In this document: piece after piece, positions 13,860 to 26,832 of the stretch
How positions within the stretch are numbered: position 1 is the stretch's first letter
Layout of the letters: each line of letters starts with the position of its first letter
Source of the DNA: Phascolomyces articulosus
Taxonomy: Eukaryota; Mucoromycota; Mucoromycetes; Mucorales; Lichtheimiaceae
Direction: 5' to 3'
DNA length: 64,000 bases
NCBI GenBank assembly: GCA_025677815.1
Contig: JAIXMP010000028.1
Coordinates: 124,001 to 188,000 of the forward strand
The notes under the pieces: generated by a model
The model's database searches: none
Seen by the model: the letters and a program-made list of their open reading frames with translations, nothing else
What the model was told of the DNA's origin: nothing
Program-made: the position numbers and the translations under genes

Positions 13860-15935
13860 TTATGAAGTAAACTCTTGTCTTTCAAGCATTTCATCAACAA
13901 TTGCATGTCGAAATTGTTTGATATAGTTCTATTATTATTATTAAAAAGGCAAGTTAATATATACTGCACCATTGAAAATCATCCTCATCCATAAAGAGTA
14001 ATGTATACTTACTGAAAAAGTAGATGTTCGCGTCCCCACAAACCGTTCAGCCCAAGAACATAAAGTAGCATCCACAAACATGACCAAATATTCTGTGAGC
14101 TCCTTTTTAGGATCTAAAGGTGACCTCACGTTAGCCAATGGGGTTCTCCAATCTTTAGGGAAATCATCCATGAAAAAAGTACAGGGGAATGCATCCAGTA
14201 TAGGTTTCAACTCCTTGTTTTGACGAGGAGACTCTGCATCCGTGGCAACATACAACACCATTTGATTTCGTTTGGCACATTCACTTAATCGTGTAGATAA
14301 ATCCATGTGTGATAATTCTTTACGTAATTCATAGGGTGCCTTAGGTAATGGGAATAGTTTATGTCTTGGTAGCGTAGGTTGAGTAGCATTGATTTTATTG
14401 GTCGATCCAATCAAATCATCCGTGGTCGTTTCATTACCGGTCATGATATCCCATAATTGATGCACAAATTCAGGTACACGGTCTTTGAGTTTCTTTAAAA
14501 ATACACCATCACCCGCACGAACATGGGCTGCGACAAAGCGTGGTAATTCATATTCCTCTTGTTCTTGATCTTCTTTTTCTTGTGCTTGATATGGGTCGAG
14601 TGGCACAAGTTCACTTTCCTCCTTCTCAATACCATTTAATAATTGTCCTAATATCATGGCTGATGCTTCTCCAATCGCGGGATGTCGGAAAATAAGGGCT
14701 TGTTCAATCCGAAGTCGATATTCTTCACTCTCTCCTTCAGCATCCAATTCTAATCGATCATAGCCAAAGATACCATAGAAATGTAATAATCGTTGATCGA
14801 TACCATTTAATTCTTTTAGTGAAATTTCATATTGATATCTCAAGTTTCGTGGATCACCATCGTTTTCATAAATATGCCATTGATATCTCTGTATAGAATT
14901 CATATAGAAGAAGGAGAAATTGTCGTTAATGAATGATTGTCTATTTTTATTATATAAGAGGATTCTCTCTCTCCCTTTTTTTTCTCTTTATCAATCATTC
15001 TCCCTCTTTTTTTTTTTTCCTAAAAACTTGTCACCTATCCAAAACACACACATTGTTCGCCTTTTTTTTTTTTGCTCATTGTTTTTCATTGACAAGTATC
15101 AAAAGAAAAAAGCCGAATTCCCCCCCCCTTTTTTTTTATTATCATGATACTGAACGCATTCCCTTACCGTATTATCCTGCATTAAGTATAAATCTTCTTC
15201 AGAAAGATTTAATTCTTGTTGTAAAGTGACTAATGACATATCTGAACGTTCCATGATATTAATTCCAAGACCTCCTTCCTCTTCTGGTTTTGTCAATCGA
15301 TGTAAATCCGTTGCCCAACTCCAAGGTAACATGGCATAGGTTGTAAAATTATAGCAACCAAAGACAACTTCTCCCGTTTCTTCTTCGACAATAGGTTCCT
15401 CTGGAATCACTTGTCCTTGAGTATCAAAACAACGATCTTGAAAACTCGAATCGGTCATGTTGGCTAAGACGCGATAAAGACCCGGTGCAGGGGACCAACC
15501 ATTAGCACTACCCAAAAACATGGGAGGGACAATTAAAGTACGATTTAAATATTTGGATAATAATGCAGCATTCAATAATGTACTTCGTTGATTGGAGAAT
15601 CGAGAATAAGGTAAATAAGTTATATATTTTTCGTCGGGTGTTGGCGTATGTTGAATGGGTTCAGGGTGATGATTATTTATAAATCTCGGGGATGAACTAT
15701 CGTCATGGACATGGCCATGGAGGTGTTCTTCGTCCTCGTCATTGTCGTCTGTCGTTTTATAATAATTGTTGATATATTCATTATAATTATCAGTGGACCA
15801 TTGTATTAACCTGCTCGGAAGGGGTATACCGTCATATTGATATCGTAAAAGTTGTAAAGAAATGACCAAAAGTGAAAATATGGTAAGGATGATTAAAATG
15901 GTTTTCTTTCGAGGATTTGTTTTTAATAAAAACAT
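13860..15935 (-). CDS. O-fucosyltransferase-like glycosyltransferase, type II membrane protein
   Basis: Three exons (15168-15935, 14013-14888, 13860-13928) join in phase to a 570-residue protein. The N-terminus is short and basic, followed by one hydrophobic segment at about residues 12-32, as in a Golgi/ER type II anchor. Then comes an acidic, His-rich stem. The catalytic part opens with YSRFSNQRSTLLNAALLSKY and NRTLIVPPM, typical of the GDP-fucose protein O-fucosyltransferase fold (Pfam PF10250) nucleotide-binding region. It later has AAHVRAGDGVF and VLYVATDAES, which match the second half of the fold. The last exon supplies only a C-terminal helix (EMLERQEFTS). The family transfers sugars from nucleotide-sugar donors in the secretory pathway. 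The exact donor and acceptor for this fungal group are not known from sequence. Several Asn-X-Ser/Thr sites sit in the lumenal part. Confidence 0.75.
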
Positions 15936-18900
15936 GGTGTAATCAATTATAATATATAAATATATAAAAGGCTTTATAATTTTTTAAACAGCATTCAATT
16001 AAAAGACGAAAATGGTTATTCTAATTTAAATAAAATATTAAAAAAGGAAAGGAAGAAAGGAGTGTACAAAAGTAGTAGTTTATATGAGAGAGAGAAAGAA
16101 GAGAAAGAGAGAGAAAGAAAGAAATAAGAAGAAAAAACACAAAGTATATTATTTGAAATATGTGATACGAACTGGAAACCTCTGCATCCTAAGAAACCCA
16201 CCTGGCTTTCAATTTACTACATTCTTTGCACAACACACAAATCTATTTTTTTTTTCTAATATCGTCAATTGACATCACATTTCACTCCCTTCAAACTGAA
16301 TTGAACTAAAAAATAAATGAATTATAAGGTATTAGTTATTATTATTATTATTATAAATCATTTTTAAAATAGAATCCATAAGTGTTTACTATAAATATAA
16401 AGGGAGATATATATTCTTATATTTCAAGGGGAGGGAGTGGAAGGGTATATCATCATTCAATAAAAGGAGTTGTGAATGTGGTTATATAGGAGTTATATGA
16501 TGGATTGGGTAACCATATATCTTCATATTATGAAAAGCGGAGAAATAAGTAGAAAGGGTTTTTTTTTGAGTGCGTGTGTAACACACAAAAGTGTTACTAG
16601 GCAACACAAAACAAAGCATATTAAAAAAAAGAAATTCCATTTCATTTACCCGTATTGCTGGTTAAAGCTGATTATAAGAAAAAAAAACTTCTTTTTGATT
16701 TAGGAATAGAATATGAAGAAATGTCTTCTTGTTCTTTTACTTCTTCTTTTCTTCTACTTCTTTTTCATCTTATTATTGCCTACTTTCCGATATTATTATT
16801 TACTAATAATGAAAAAGAGGTATATATATATATTTATTCGATTGGGTGAAAAAAAATAGAATAATATTATTGTAACAAACCACCCAGTTTGGAAATTTTT
16901 ATTAATTGAGAAGAAATTATAATTATTATATATAAAGAAATAGGAGTATCCATCATCATTAAAACACTACGTTATAATGTGTAATAAAATGGATATACAG
17001 CATTTATACAGAGAGAGAGAATCATAATATATACACGTGTTTTTCACAATCGATATATATATATATATATATATATAACTATCATTTTAACCAACAAAAA
17101 GAAGAATGATGATCGACTCATGATAAAAACAATTGACCATATTAAACTCTTTATATTTATAAAAAAAAAAAAAAAGAGGTTGATCCAAAATTTACATTTA
17201 TAACAGTTTATGGTTTAAATGGTTCGAAACTATTCTGTGAAAAGAATTCTTGGCAAACTAAATTTTTTTAGTGTATGTGATCAGCAAAATAAGTGGCTAA
17301 TAAAATTCATGCACTGCTAAAACTTTTGGTCTCGTTCGTTCTTTTTTTTTCAACCATAATAAACATGTAGGCCACTACATTTTACATAGAACCTAACTTA
17401 TAAACTTATAGTAAATAGAAGTATATAAGGGAGAGGAGGGTCCAAGGGAGTGGGCACATATATTCTTTATGTCAAGTTTTAACTTTTTTTTTTATGCGGC
17501 CGGGTGCATTGATCTACAACATGGTTTCTATTTAGAGAAGTTGGCTCGGGTGTTATATAAAATAATTGTAAACAATCAAGTACGAATATGGCCTGATATT
17601 ATCAAAAGCATGGTTAACTTTTTGCCAGCGTGTTGGTTATCATTATTATAAAAAAAAAAAAAAAAGAATGCATCAATCCCTATTATATCCATCCATCAGC
17701 CTTTTCGCCACATCATAGATTTATATAAGCCAAACTCGCCGCTTGAATTTTTTTTGTTTGTTTGTTCCGCTTTTATTACTACACTTTGTATTCCATATAA
17801 AGAAAATTGATGGGAAAATATTTCCTTTTATCTTATTGAATTATAACCATTTGCTAGTAAGTACCGTTCTTTGGAATACTTTTTATTTTGTTGGAATTAT
17901 ATATTACCACTAGTATGTATAACTCTTTAAAGAATTAAAATAACATTCTTCTCTCTACATTACTTTGTATTACAAGAAACTACGTCCGTCATTATTATTA
18001 CATTGTACATTATGTCTTAACAAAAAGATATCATGTGGATTACTCCCCTTTCACTATTACTCCAGAGCATGTTTTATCGAAACAAAGAAGATGGTGTGGG
18101 TATACATGTATGAAACGGAGGATAATGTTATATATGGGACATTAATATGTATATAGGTAAAAAAAAGGTACATTCTGGCAATTATAAGTGCACAAGATAA
18201 GTGTTACCACTACGGGATTTTGCCATTGTATTTTTGTTGTAGCCTCATTCTTCATTCATTTCGAGACAAGGTGAAATTATTTGGAATGTTTCATATCCGT
18301 CCAGTAATTATACCTTTTGTATGGAAATGCTCAAACATATATGATGACATGTGCCAAAAACACTATTTATATATTATGCGCAGAAGTCAGAATTGGCTAG
18401 ACACCACCGAGAGCGTCACTCTGATGATTAAAACGAAAGATGTATATGCAAAACTACTTAATGTAGTTGCTCAAAAAGATATTCTGGAATTTTTTTTAAT
18501 ATTTTTAGCTATCCACGTTTGAAAGCATTCGGATTAATAAGCCTATCATGTTATCGCTAATAAAAAAAACACTATTTTGGAATATGTATTTCTTTATGTT
18601 AAAAATAATACAATAGTACCCCTTGCAACTTGAGTATTTTTATGGCATGATATTTTAACTAAGGAACCATACAATTGGAAGATCCCAAAGGAAAAGTGAA
18701 AAGGAAATAGAATACTCATTTAATATACCTGGTACTATTAATGAATGAACACTCTCGAGCAGTTGGAATTATACCATGGCGTATATTCTGTACTGCATCA
18801 ATTCTATATCTACCGTAAACCATTTTGAAGTATTAATTACGTAGGCCAAAAGCACAAAAAGGAGAACAGAAAAGAGAAAGTATCTGCCTATTCATTGATG

Positions 18901-19505
18901 TAATAATATTAGTTCATGCTACATCAAAAAGCAATAAAGCAACCAATCAAATCCAAAGTAATATAATCAACAGGAATTACGTTCCTTTCACACATTGTTT
19001 CTACCAACGAGACATTAAAGTATATCCAAACTTTCAATGAAAGATCTATTAGAAACAGAAACAGTGAAATTCAATATGGAATGGCGGGTATTTCTGGAGT
19101 TTATGAGATTTCATAGCGAAATGATGATACATGTTGTAAACAACACATTAGTTTATTGAAATATACTACTAACTGAATTTCAGAAGTTTATTTATTGGAC
19201 ATATGGACACACGTCTTATTATTGCTTATAATAGTAATCTCGAAGAGTTGTTCCCACTTGATCTATCTTCCAGGCCATCAAGTGAGCATAACATTACAGG
19301 ATTTTTCCAAATTATCTGCGTCAAGTATCGTTACATATAGTAGATTATGCACTACTTGAGAAACAAATTTGCGTCAGTGATTTTTGCGTTAATTTTGAGA
19401 ATCTTTATTTTATTGAGAAATTACTTATAAACAAAAAAAGAAGGGCAATCGTTAACTGCAACACTTTTTTTTTTGGAAACAATCGGCATCAGAAGATGAT
19501 TTCGA
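15936..19505. other. AT-rich region without a supported gene
   Basis: The 5' 300 bases are the likely promoter of the minus-strand glycosyltransferase gene. The remainder is AT-rich, with purine-rich low-complexity stretches (16085-16140), a long (TA)n run at 17053-17077 and several poly(A) tracts. Open frames such as 18220-18522 reach 100 codons but have no recognisable motif and no splice context that favours them. Confidence 0.55.
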
Positions 19506-20206
19506 ATGATTGATCCACCCAGCACCATCATCCCGGGCAACACGTACAGCTTCAATTACTCTGGGTGTCAATTCATCTTTTTCACTCAAGGCACCGTGAG
19601 ACTACGTGGAAAAAAAACAAAGATCAAAACCCACCTCAACCTCAATTCCGTTGTAGCTAATGTAAAGCTAATATTCAATGCATTCCAAATGCAACAATTA
19701 CTCAACTCTCCAACATCGATGAACGATAAAACAGACCTTGACACTAATGCAGTGGATATGGGCTTGATAGATGAAATATATTTGTTATACTCCCAACCAG
19801 AATAACCACGATTTATTCTGAAAGAACTTCAGAATCAAAAAGAACAACTACAACAACATGCCTCACAATTTATCCAACTAAACAAACTGCGTGAGGAATT
19901 AGAATCTGCGCAAACAAGAATTGCCGAACCCGAAAGAATTACGACGCAGTAGACGACCAAGGAGAAAGATTCTCTAGCAGCAGAAATGGATTTTCCACCC
20001 CCTCTTATCCTCGCCAAAAAAAAAAAAACGGACGATCCAATTACTTTTTTCCTTAACAAATTCCCAAAATCCAAACCAACTTCCCTCCCCCTTCAAAATA
20101 CAATAGCTCCAAAACAAATGGCCCAAACTTTGTTAACTACTAACAGAATTGGATTACTATCAACATCCAACATCATCAGCGCAACAATACCTCGATCCAG
20201 AATCTA
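19506..20206 (+). pseudogene. Coiled-coil coding relic, possibly retroelement ORF1
   Basis: GC content is raised relative to the flanks. A 99-codon open frame (19506-19805) is followed, in other frames, by an unmistakable coiled-coil stretch (KELQNQKEQLQQHASQFIQL, then NKLREELESAQTRIAE) ending in TAG at 19950-19952. A further open stretch contains DFPPPLILAKKKK and TDDPITFFLNKFP. Keeping a protein-like reading requires several frame changes and passes stops, so this is a decayed gene. The combination of an N-terminal coiled coil with Lys/Pro-rich text is common in ORF1 of LINE-type elements. No reverse transcriptase or LTR is visible nearby, so that identification is only a guess. Confidence 0.35.
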
Positions 20207-23200
20207 GAAAAGTAAGGCACTACTACGATGGATTGAACCCCCTCCTTCTCCTGAACCAGACTAATTGAACTATAATCCATTTTCTATCCCACGTAATATT
20301 TATAAAAAAAACATTAGGATACCCAATTTCCTCCGCCCTTATTTATGACTTAAACATTTATGCTTCTTATTAACAATTGTAGTAGTAAATGAATATTTAC
20401 TTTAATTTTTGTACTCTTTACTTCTTCACTTTACCTTTACCCTGTGTCCCAACCGGTTTTTTCTAAACTTTATGCTAGTTTGATCTGTCTCGAACAAATA
20501 TGTCTGACCGGATATTGTGTTAAATGGTGACGTTAAATAAAACAAAACATTTTCATTGTACTTTATAGATAGTTGACCCAGTTCTGCAATCTTTCTTGAA
20601 AGAATAAAGATGAGCCATCTACTTGGCAAAAAGTCAGTACCAAAGCGGAACTGTAAACTCTCCCCACCCGCCATTATCAATTATGTGGGGATTTAGAAAT
20701 CTACAAAAATTCGTGCCTTTAATGAGGCAAAACCAGCAGTAGAAGCGTAAGGCGGTGAATTATACGATTAGCGGTATTTGGCAAAAACTCAACGGACATG
20801 AATAATATGAACACAACCCTTCTGTTTTGCTGGTTGGCAAGATATATATTCTGAAGGGAGTTTGGAAAGGCTTATTCTTGGTCTAATATATATGCATGAT
20901 ATATATTTATAGGATACGATATTGCTTTATACATTGAACTCCTGCATGACCATGGTTTATTATGTACTAAGCCTACGGAGGTTTGAAAAATAGTATTTTG
21001 CCAACTTTGATTCAATATTTACATGCTTTTCAAATCCGAACAAATTACTTGATCTATAAGAACCTTTTATTCTTTTGTTTCAATTAAAACATGATCTGGA
21101 GTAAGAGACTTTTTAGTACGTACAATGAATGAAGAGCATTGAATGATGTGTTGTATCATCCAAATGACTTCTTTTTGTCAAGGAATAATGGAAATGATAA
21201 TAATAAAACTAGAGAGACTAGAGAACAATTTTATAACTGAACTCTCAACGTCTATACAATAGGAATACTGTTAGACGGGTAATCATAACCACGGCCTAAT
21301 TCTTAATCTTGTAATGACCAGCAAAGATATATTACATGTTTAGTGTTGTTTTTTTTAATAAGCTTACATTAACTACAACAAATGTGGTGTGTCGTCATAT
21401 AAAACTGTACTCCCTTCTTTCTCTTTTCCCATCCCACTTTTGTATTTGGTATAGTTTATGATCTTGCATTATTATCATTATTCTCTACCAGATCAGAATT
21501 TAGAGTATAACGATAAAGCAAGCATCTTTATGGTATTGTTGTCAAGCTCTTGGGAACCTTTTATTAATTGGGGGAGAGGAAAGAAGAGATTAAAATCGTA
21601 GCACTTTTGTTTAAAACATTCTTTACAAAAAAAAAAAAAAGACCTTGGGGGAAAGGAAGGAAAGAATGCTACCCAAAAATTTTAATTGATCGAACCAGTT
21701 AATATAGTTGATCAGAGCGTGTGTACATTTTTTCCATAGTTTCTAGTGTCTTCCGTAAGAATGATCTTGCATTATAAATATATATATAAATAAACATGGG
21801 ATTTCTATAAGAACGAATACTTACCTTAATATGTACTAGGATCAAGTTTATTATTATTGTTTATCATGGATTTTTTTTAAGTTAATGTTTTTAATGGGGA
21901 GGTATCACAATGCATATTTATACCTGGAAACCAGATCCCAACTTGTTCAATCACACCATCTTTTGTTTACTTTTACACTGATAAACAATAGTAAGAAGAA
22001 AGATGGGTTTGATTACAATATATATTACTCAAACGAAACAACCATTTATCTAAATTCTTTTTTCTTTTTTTTTTATTATTATTTGCCCTGCATGTGCTAC
22101 GATCTTATTTGATATACTCTGCTGCTGTATTACATAGATGTGGATGATTCATTTTTTATTATTTTTTACATGAAACAATATAAATCTTTTAAAGGAATGG
22201 TTGAAAAAAAATAGAGTTTAAGCATTCAAGGAGTTTAAGTGGGTTCAGATGATAAGAGGGATAGAGAAAAAAAAAGCCAAGCCTTTAAAAAAGAATAATA
22301 ATAAATGCATGATCATAGTCTCGATCATTTAATTACACAAATAACATTTTTATGTTTGCGTAATTAAAATGTGCGTGAGTTTAATCTTGTAAATATTTGT
22401 TTAAATTAAGTACAAAGGAAAATTTATTCTCAAAATGAGTTTAGTTCAAAGAGTACACGAGCTTAACTTTATCATTTTATTTTTTTGTTGTATGGGAGTT
22501 ACAATTAATGCAGGTTTCTTTTAAAATTAAGCTTATGATCATCCATTGATTATAAGCTTTTTTTATATAAAGATTTTCGTATTATTTTACCAAGTGCAGT
22601 AGGTCTCTTTTTCCTTATATAGAGAAATTGGGTGGTTTGAAGAAGATAATGATACGACGCTAATACAACAATGTGGTTTGTTGTGTGGTATATAATAATT
22701 TAGCAATAGAAATAAATATTTGTTTTTAGGTAAATAATAACGCCAATTCATCATAATAGAAATATTCCACACAAGAAGCATTCTTTCTTTCTCAAAACAT
22801 TTTTTTTATCATCATTTGATAAGAATATGTACAATCCAGTCAATTTTATTTTCAAAACAACGTGGTGGCTGTCTATAGAGGTTTTTATTATTTATTATGT
22901 CAATATATGTATCAAACAAATTATATACTCTCTCACACACATGTACAATTAGATAAATATCTCATAAGCCTGGTGATAAAAAAAACGTGTGATGTGCAAA
23001 GTATCATTATTCAATCGTAAAGTAGTATTATGTTACAAAAGAAAAAAAAAACTCTAAATTATTAGATAAGTCCATCATCAAATAATAATAATAAGAGGAT
23101 GAGAAAAAGGAAGGAGGATCAGGTGCCATTAGTTTTTATATATATATGTATAAAAATGTACAAGACGAAAAATGGTGTGTGTTTAATAAAAGAAATGGAT

Positions 23201-23328
23201 GCGTGATGAATTGAATGAAAAAAGAGATGAATGAATAAAATAAAAATAACGATTATGTGTGCGTGTGTAAAAAAAAAACATGATCCTTCTCATGAAATGA
23301 ATGATGTGATCTAAAATGGTGTGGATGT
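20207..23328. other. AT-rich region without a supported gene
   Basis: A minus-strand open frame at 20426-20680 has fairly protein-like text (SLQFRFGTDFLPSRW, ending in KFRKNRLGHRVKVK). It may be part of the same decayed element as 19.5-20.2 kb, but no longer frame could be followed. The rest holds homopolymer runs and nothing recognisable. The last few hundred bases are the 3' flank of the glutamate 5-kinase gene. Confidence 0.5.
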
Positions 23329-25019
23329 TTATACAGGGTTATCCAAAGTTCGGACCAAATTATCACGATCAATTACACATTCAGCATCCATATATCCAAG
23401 AATATCCGTGATATCTTGACTTCGACATCCTTTAATACGGCCAATTTCAATACTGGAATAATTCACCAAACCTTTACCAATATCAACTTCTTCCACTACT
23501 TCTCCTTGTTCATTTTTACGTCGACAAATAATCATGACTGCTTGATTAGCAACGAAATTGTTTTCCACATCCACAATGCCTGCAGCAAATAAACTGGAAC
23601 GTTGTTTTCTTGACAAGACAGCACGCATGGCACCTTCATCAATATAGACACGTCCTGCGGTATGTAATCCATGCTTGATCCACCATTTACGATCATAGAG
23701 TGGATTATCCTTGGCAGTAAAGAGGGTATGGAGTGGCAAGTTTCTTGCAAGTAAATCATCTCCTGTCACCACAGCTAATTCATGGGGTGTCATTAATGTA
23801 CCCGCATCATCGGCTTCAATAATTTTCATCAAGTTTTCTGGTTTGGCACCGTGGGTAATCACAGTACGTACACCTGCTGCTGTGGCAAGATCAGCTGCAA
23901 CCAGTTTGGTCGACATACCACCGGTACCCAATGCAGATCCACGCGATGTTACGCATACTATATTATGTATGTGTAAGTTGAATATGTCATAAAAAAAAAA
24001 GTGCGTCATGTATTCCCAAACATGTCTTTTCATTCCCATCTCCTCCCAGTATCCACCATTCTTCTCTAAAAAAGAACCAACCACTTTACCTAATTCTTGT
24101 AATACTTGGATATCATGACATACAGAAACATTCTTTGCATCAGGATTTGTTCGAGGGTTATCAGTATATAAACAATCGACATCCGTCAATAAGAATAAAT
24201 AATCTGCTTTTAACATGCCAGCAGTAATTGCGGATAATGTATCATTATCACCAAATCGAATTTCCTATTTTCAAATAAAGTAAGTTTATCATTTTCTCAT
24301 CCAATTCCCTCCTTCACATTCACAAGATGTAGGCTTTTTTTTTTGTGTAATAATGATATTACCTGCGGACAAATGGTATCGTTTTCATTCACAATTGGAA
24401 CTACACCTAATTCCAAAATTTCTTCCAAACAACTAACTGCATTAAGATATTGTGCTCTCTACAATTATGGAAACTTATTTTTTAGTTATCTTTTTGTGTA
24501 AGATAAAGGAGAGAGAACAAATAAGAATTGATCCCAATTTTTTTTTTTTTTTTTTACCTCAGATAAATCATTTTTAGTTAACAACACTTGAGCAACAGGT
24601 TGATGGAATTGACCAAATAAATCATCATAGAGTCGAATTAATCGTCCTTGACCAACAGCAGAGATTGCCTATCATCAATGATACATGTTTTTGTTGAGTT
24701 TTCCACCCTTTGTTTTCTATCTATCATTCATCCAACAGATAAAAGAAACAAAAAAAAGTACCTGAAGTGTAGACATTTTGGTAGGTCTTTCATCAATATT
24801 TAAACGTCGAAGACCAGTAGCAACAGCAGCACTGGAAACCAAGACAACACGATGACCTTGAGATTTCAGTTTTAAAACTAATTCAACAAGGGACGACAAG
24901 TTTGACAGAACTGGGTAATGAGTTTTTTCATCGCAAATAGTTGTTGTGCCAACTTTGATAACAATGGTTAATGAAGATCGTGTAGGACGATGGTTATTTT
25001 GGTTATTCTTGTAAATCAT
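23329..25019 (-). CDS. PRO1: Glutamate 5-kinase with PUA domain
   Basis: This enzyme phosphorylates L-glutamate to glutamyl-5-phosphate, the first and usually feedback-controlled step of proline synthesis, in the cytosol. Five exons (24762-25019, 24558-24668, 24363-24458, 24090-24264, 23329-23957) join in phase to 422 residues. The amino-acid kinase domain shows the nucleotide-binding start (VIKVGTTT), [39 protein letters not shown] and [22 protein letters not shown] and [17 protein letters not shown]-terminal PUA domain follows ([15 protein letters not shown] to EIGRIKG), as in bacterial and fungal full-length enzymes. If the 132-base intron between exons 4 and 5 is not removed, an in-frame phenylalanine-rich insertion results. 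That intron keeps the frame open and can mislead gene callers. The start at 25019 follows the family with a short hydrophilic leader. Confidence 0.93.
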
Positions 25020-25162
25020 TTTTTAGAAAGTGGTATATAAAATATGAGGGAAGTAAAAAAAAAAAAGGGTGGATAAAAGAAAAAAGAGAAAGGGATCAAA
25101 AGGTAAAATTATATAGCAGGGTGTTTATTATTAAGTAAATCTATCTATTTCAATGAGTCACT

Positions 25163-25181
25163 GGGGGAAGCCACTTCCCCC
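25163..25181. promoter_or_regulatory. Perfect 8-bp GC-rich hairpin upstream of PRO1
   Basis: GGGGGAAG at 25163-25170 and CTTCCCCC at 25174-25181 form a perfect stem around a three-base loop (CCA). This stands out sharply in AT-rich DNA about 145 bases upstream of the PRO1 start codon and 370 bases upstream of the small secreted protein gene on the other strand. It could be a dyad-symmetric protein-binding site or an RNA hairpin in a 5' leader. Its role is unknown. Confidence 0.35.
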
Positions 25182-25551
25182 GTGGTTTCGGGTATCTCCA
25201 TAACCTTATAAACAGTTATAATGAACAATGCACACCATGTTAAAGTTCAAAGTCAGTATACCTGTCAATCTGGTGAAGCGTGCCGATTGGTGTTTTACAA
25301 ACTAAAAAAAAAACGCGGAGGCTCAAAGATCGTCGAAAAAAATTATATGTAACAAGTTTGGAACCCAAGGTCTCGGAAAAGACAACGATGGAGATCCTAC
25401 GTTGTTTGTTTTCATCAACAAATATAACCATGGTGAAAAATCTAATCTTGAGAAGAGAACAACATGGGTATTTGAATTCTTATAAATATGCAACTTATCC
25501 ATTATCATCATTCATCATCTTTTTATTAATTGATTTCAAACAACAACAACA

Positions 25552-26052
25552 ATGAACTTTAAAACTTTGATAGCTTTTCTTTTTATCGCTTGTATTGCTG
25601 CAGTCGTTCAAGCTCAAGGTAAAATACATATCTGCATTAACGAAAGAATCATGTATTAAACATTTATTCAATCCCGATAGTTCCGGCCTTGTCTTCCTTA
25701 TCCTCATTGTAATATATATTTTTTTTTTCTATATTTTAAACTTTTAATAATATTTCTGTCTAATCAATTCATACTACTTTTTAGGTACGAGTCTGAGATT
25801 GCTCATTCCCAAACTGCCCTTGCCAGCTCTGCTAGTTCTGCCATGAGTCGTATTTCTTCTGAAATCAAAAAATCATCCAGTGCTTCTGTTGCTGAAGCCT
25901 CTGCCACTACAACCTCAACAAGTTCACCTCAAGCTACTAATGCTTCTGGAGCTGGTATATCCGGCTTTGCTGATTTGACAAATGTTATGATGATTCAAGC
26001 TGTTGCATGGTTCGCTCTTTTTGCTGCAAGCTTTGCTGCCATATTTATGTAA
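25552..26052 (+). CDS. Small secreted Ser/Ala-rich protein, probably GPI-anchored
   Basis: Three exons (25552-25618, 25681-25708, 25785-26052) join with consistent phases to 120 residues. The N-terminus is a clear signal peptide (MNFKTLIAFLFIACIAAVVQ, cleavage likely after AQA/Q). The middle is rich in Ser, Ala and Thr with scattered Glu/Lys, suited to O-mannosylation. The C-terminus is a Gly/Ser-small-residue spacer followed by a hydrophobic tail (MIQAVAWFALFAASFAAIFM), the layout of a GPI-attachment signal. The 28-base middle exon is easily missed; without it the frame of exon 3 fails. Such proteins are common cell-wall or surface proteins of fungi. The specific function is unknown. The mRNA is read divergently from PRO1, with 532 bases between the two start codons. 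Confidence 0.75.
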
Positions 26053-26339
26053 AAAAAAAACATTTATATTAAAATTTATACACTTTTTTATTCTAAATAA
26101 ATAATAATAATTTCATTCTTCATGATGATGTCCTTTTATTTTCATTGTTATAATTATAAAAGACATTCTTGAAATGATTGCTAGTAAAGTATGTTACTCG
26201 CACTATAACGAACAATCAACTAAACGAATAAATTTTATAGTAATGATTAAAAAAAATGATAGACATCGATCCCCACACTTTTTTTATATGATCTACAACG
26301 ATTCCTAATAATTTGGATTGATGATCCTAAATAAGTTAT

Positions 26340-26512
26340 TTACAAAGAAAAACTGTGGGGTATTATTCTTGTATACTCGATTTGGTAGTTTTTTTTTCTA
26401 GTTAACTGATAACAATTCGACTCGGTGAGTATTGTAAGGAATGTTTCAACAGGATTAAAATTTCGAAATCTCTTTTTAGCTAAGATAATACTTATATCAC
26501 TCTGACGACTTT
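26340..26512 (-). CDS. Candidate orphan terminal exon, unknown
   Basis: This is a weak call. A 57-codon open stretch follows a strong-looking acceptor on the minus strand (a long pyrimidine tract ending CTTTAG) and ends in TAA. It contains SRQSDISIILAKKRFRNFNP and VETFLTILTESNCYQLT. No upstream exon with a fitting donor and phase could be fixed between 26.5 and 26.8 kb. It may be a relic or chance text, and it would be convergent with the small secreted protein gene. Confidence 0.2.
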
Positions 26513-26832
26513 CTAAAGAGTAAAAAAAAAATATACAAATAACAAATATAAAGTGTAATGATTTAACAAAAGAAGGTTGCACATGAAAAACATTTCAAGC
26601 GTTCCAAGGTTTCTGTATCAAAAAAGTAAAAAAAGCGTCGTAATAAACTAATAATTCCTTTGCAGATAATCACAAAAAAAAAGGGTGTTGAGAAGAGAGA
26701 GAGGAATAAAGTGCGAATACACACGCGCATTATAATATGTGAGTAGCTAATGTATAAATAATATATAGAAAACTCTTTACACAACCAGAAAAACACTCCT
26801 TTTGGAGAAAGCAGGCAGTAGTAATAGTAATA

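Noticed and set aside
15001..15130. Long C/T-rich tract that might be a regulatory element
   Set aside because: It lies inside the first intron of the O-fucosyltransferase gene and reads as ordinary intronic low complexity.
16084..16272. Arg/Lys/Glu-rich plus-strand frame
   Set aside because: It is a translated purine-rich low-complexity stretch.
17053..17077. (TA)n run as a possible origin or cruciform site
   Set aside because: Simple microsatellites of this type are common in AT-rich fungal DNA; nothing else supports a special role.
17469..17651. 60-codon frame with some protein-like text after a poly(T) run
   Set aside because: Could be read as an exon after a pyrimidine tract, but no phase-compatible neighbour was found.
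18220..18522. 100-codon plus-strand frame
   Set aside because: Frames of this length are expected a few times by chance in this much AT-rich DNA, and no motif or splice context supports it.
23958..24089. Phe-rich insertion in glutamate 5-kinase as a novel domain
   Set aside because: It is an in-frame intron: GTAAAG at its start and ATAG at its end, and removing it restores the family's GTGGM region.
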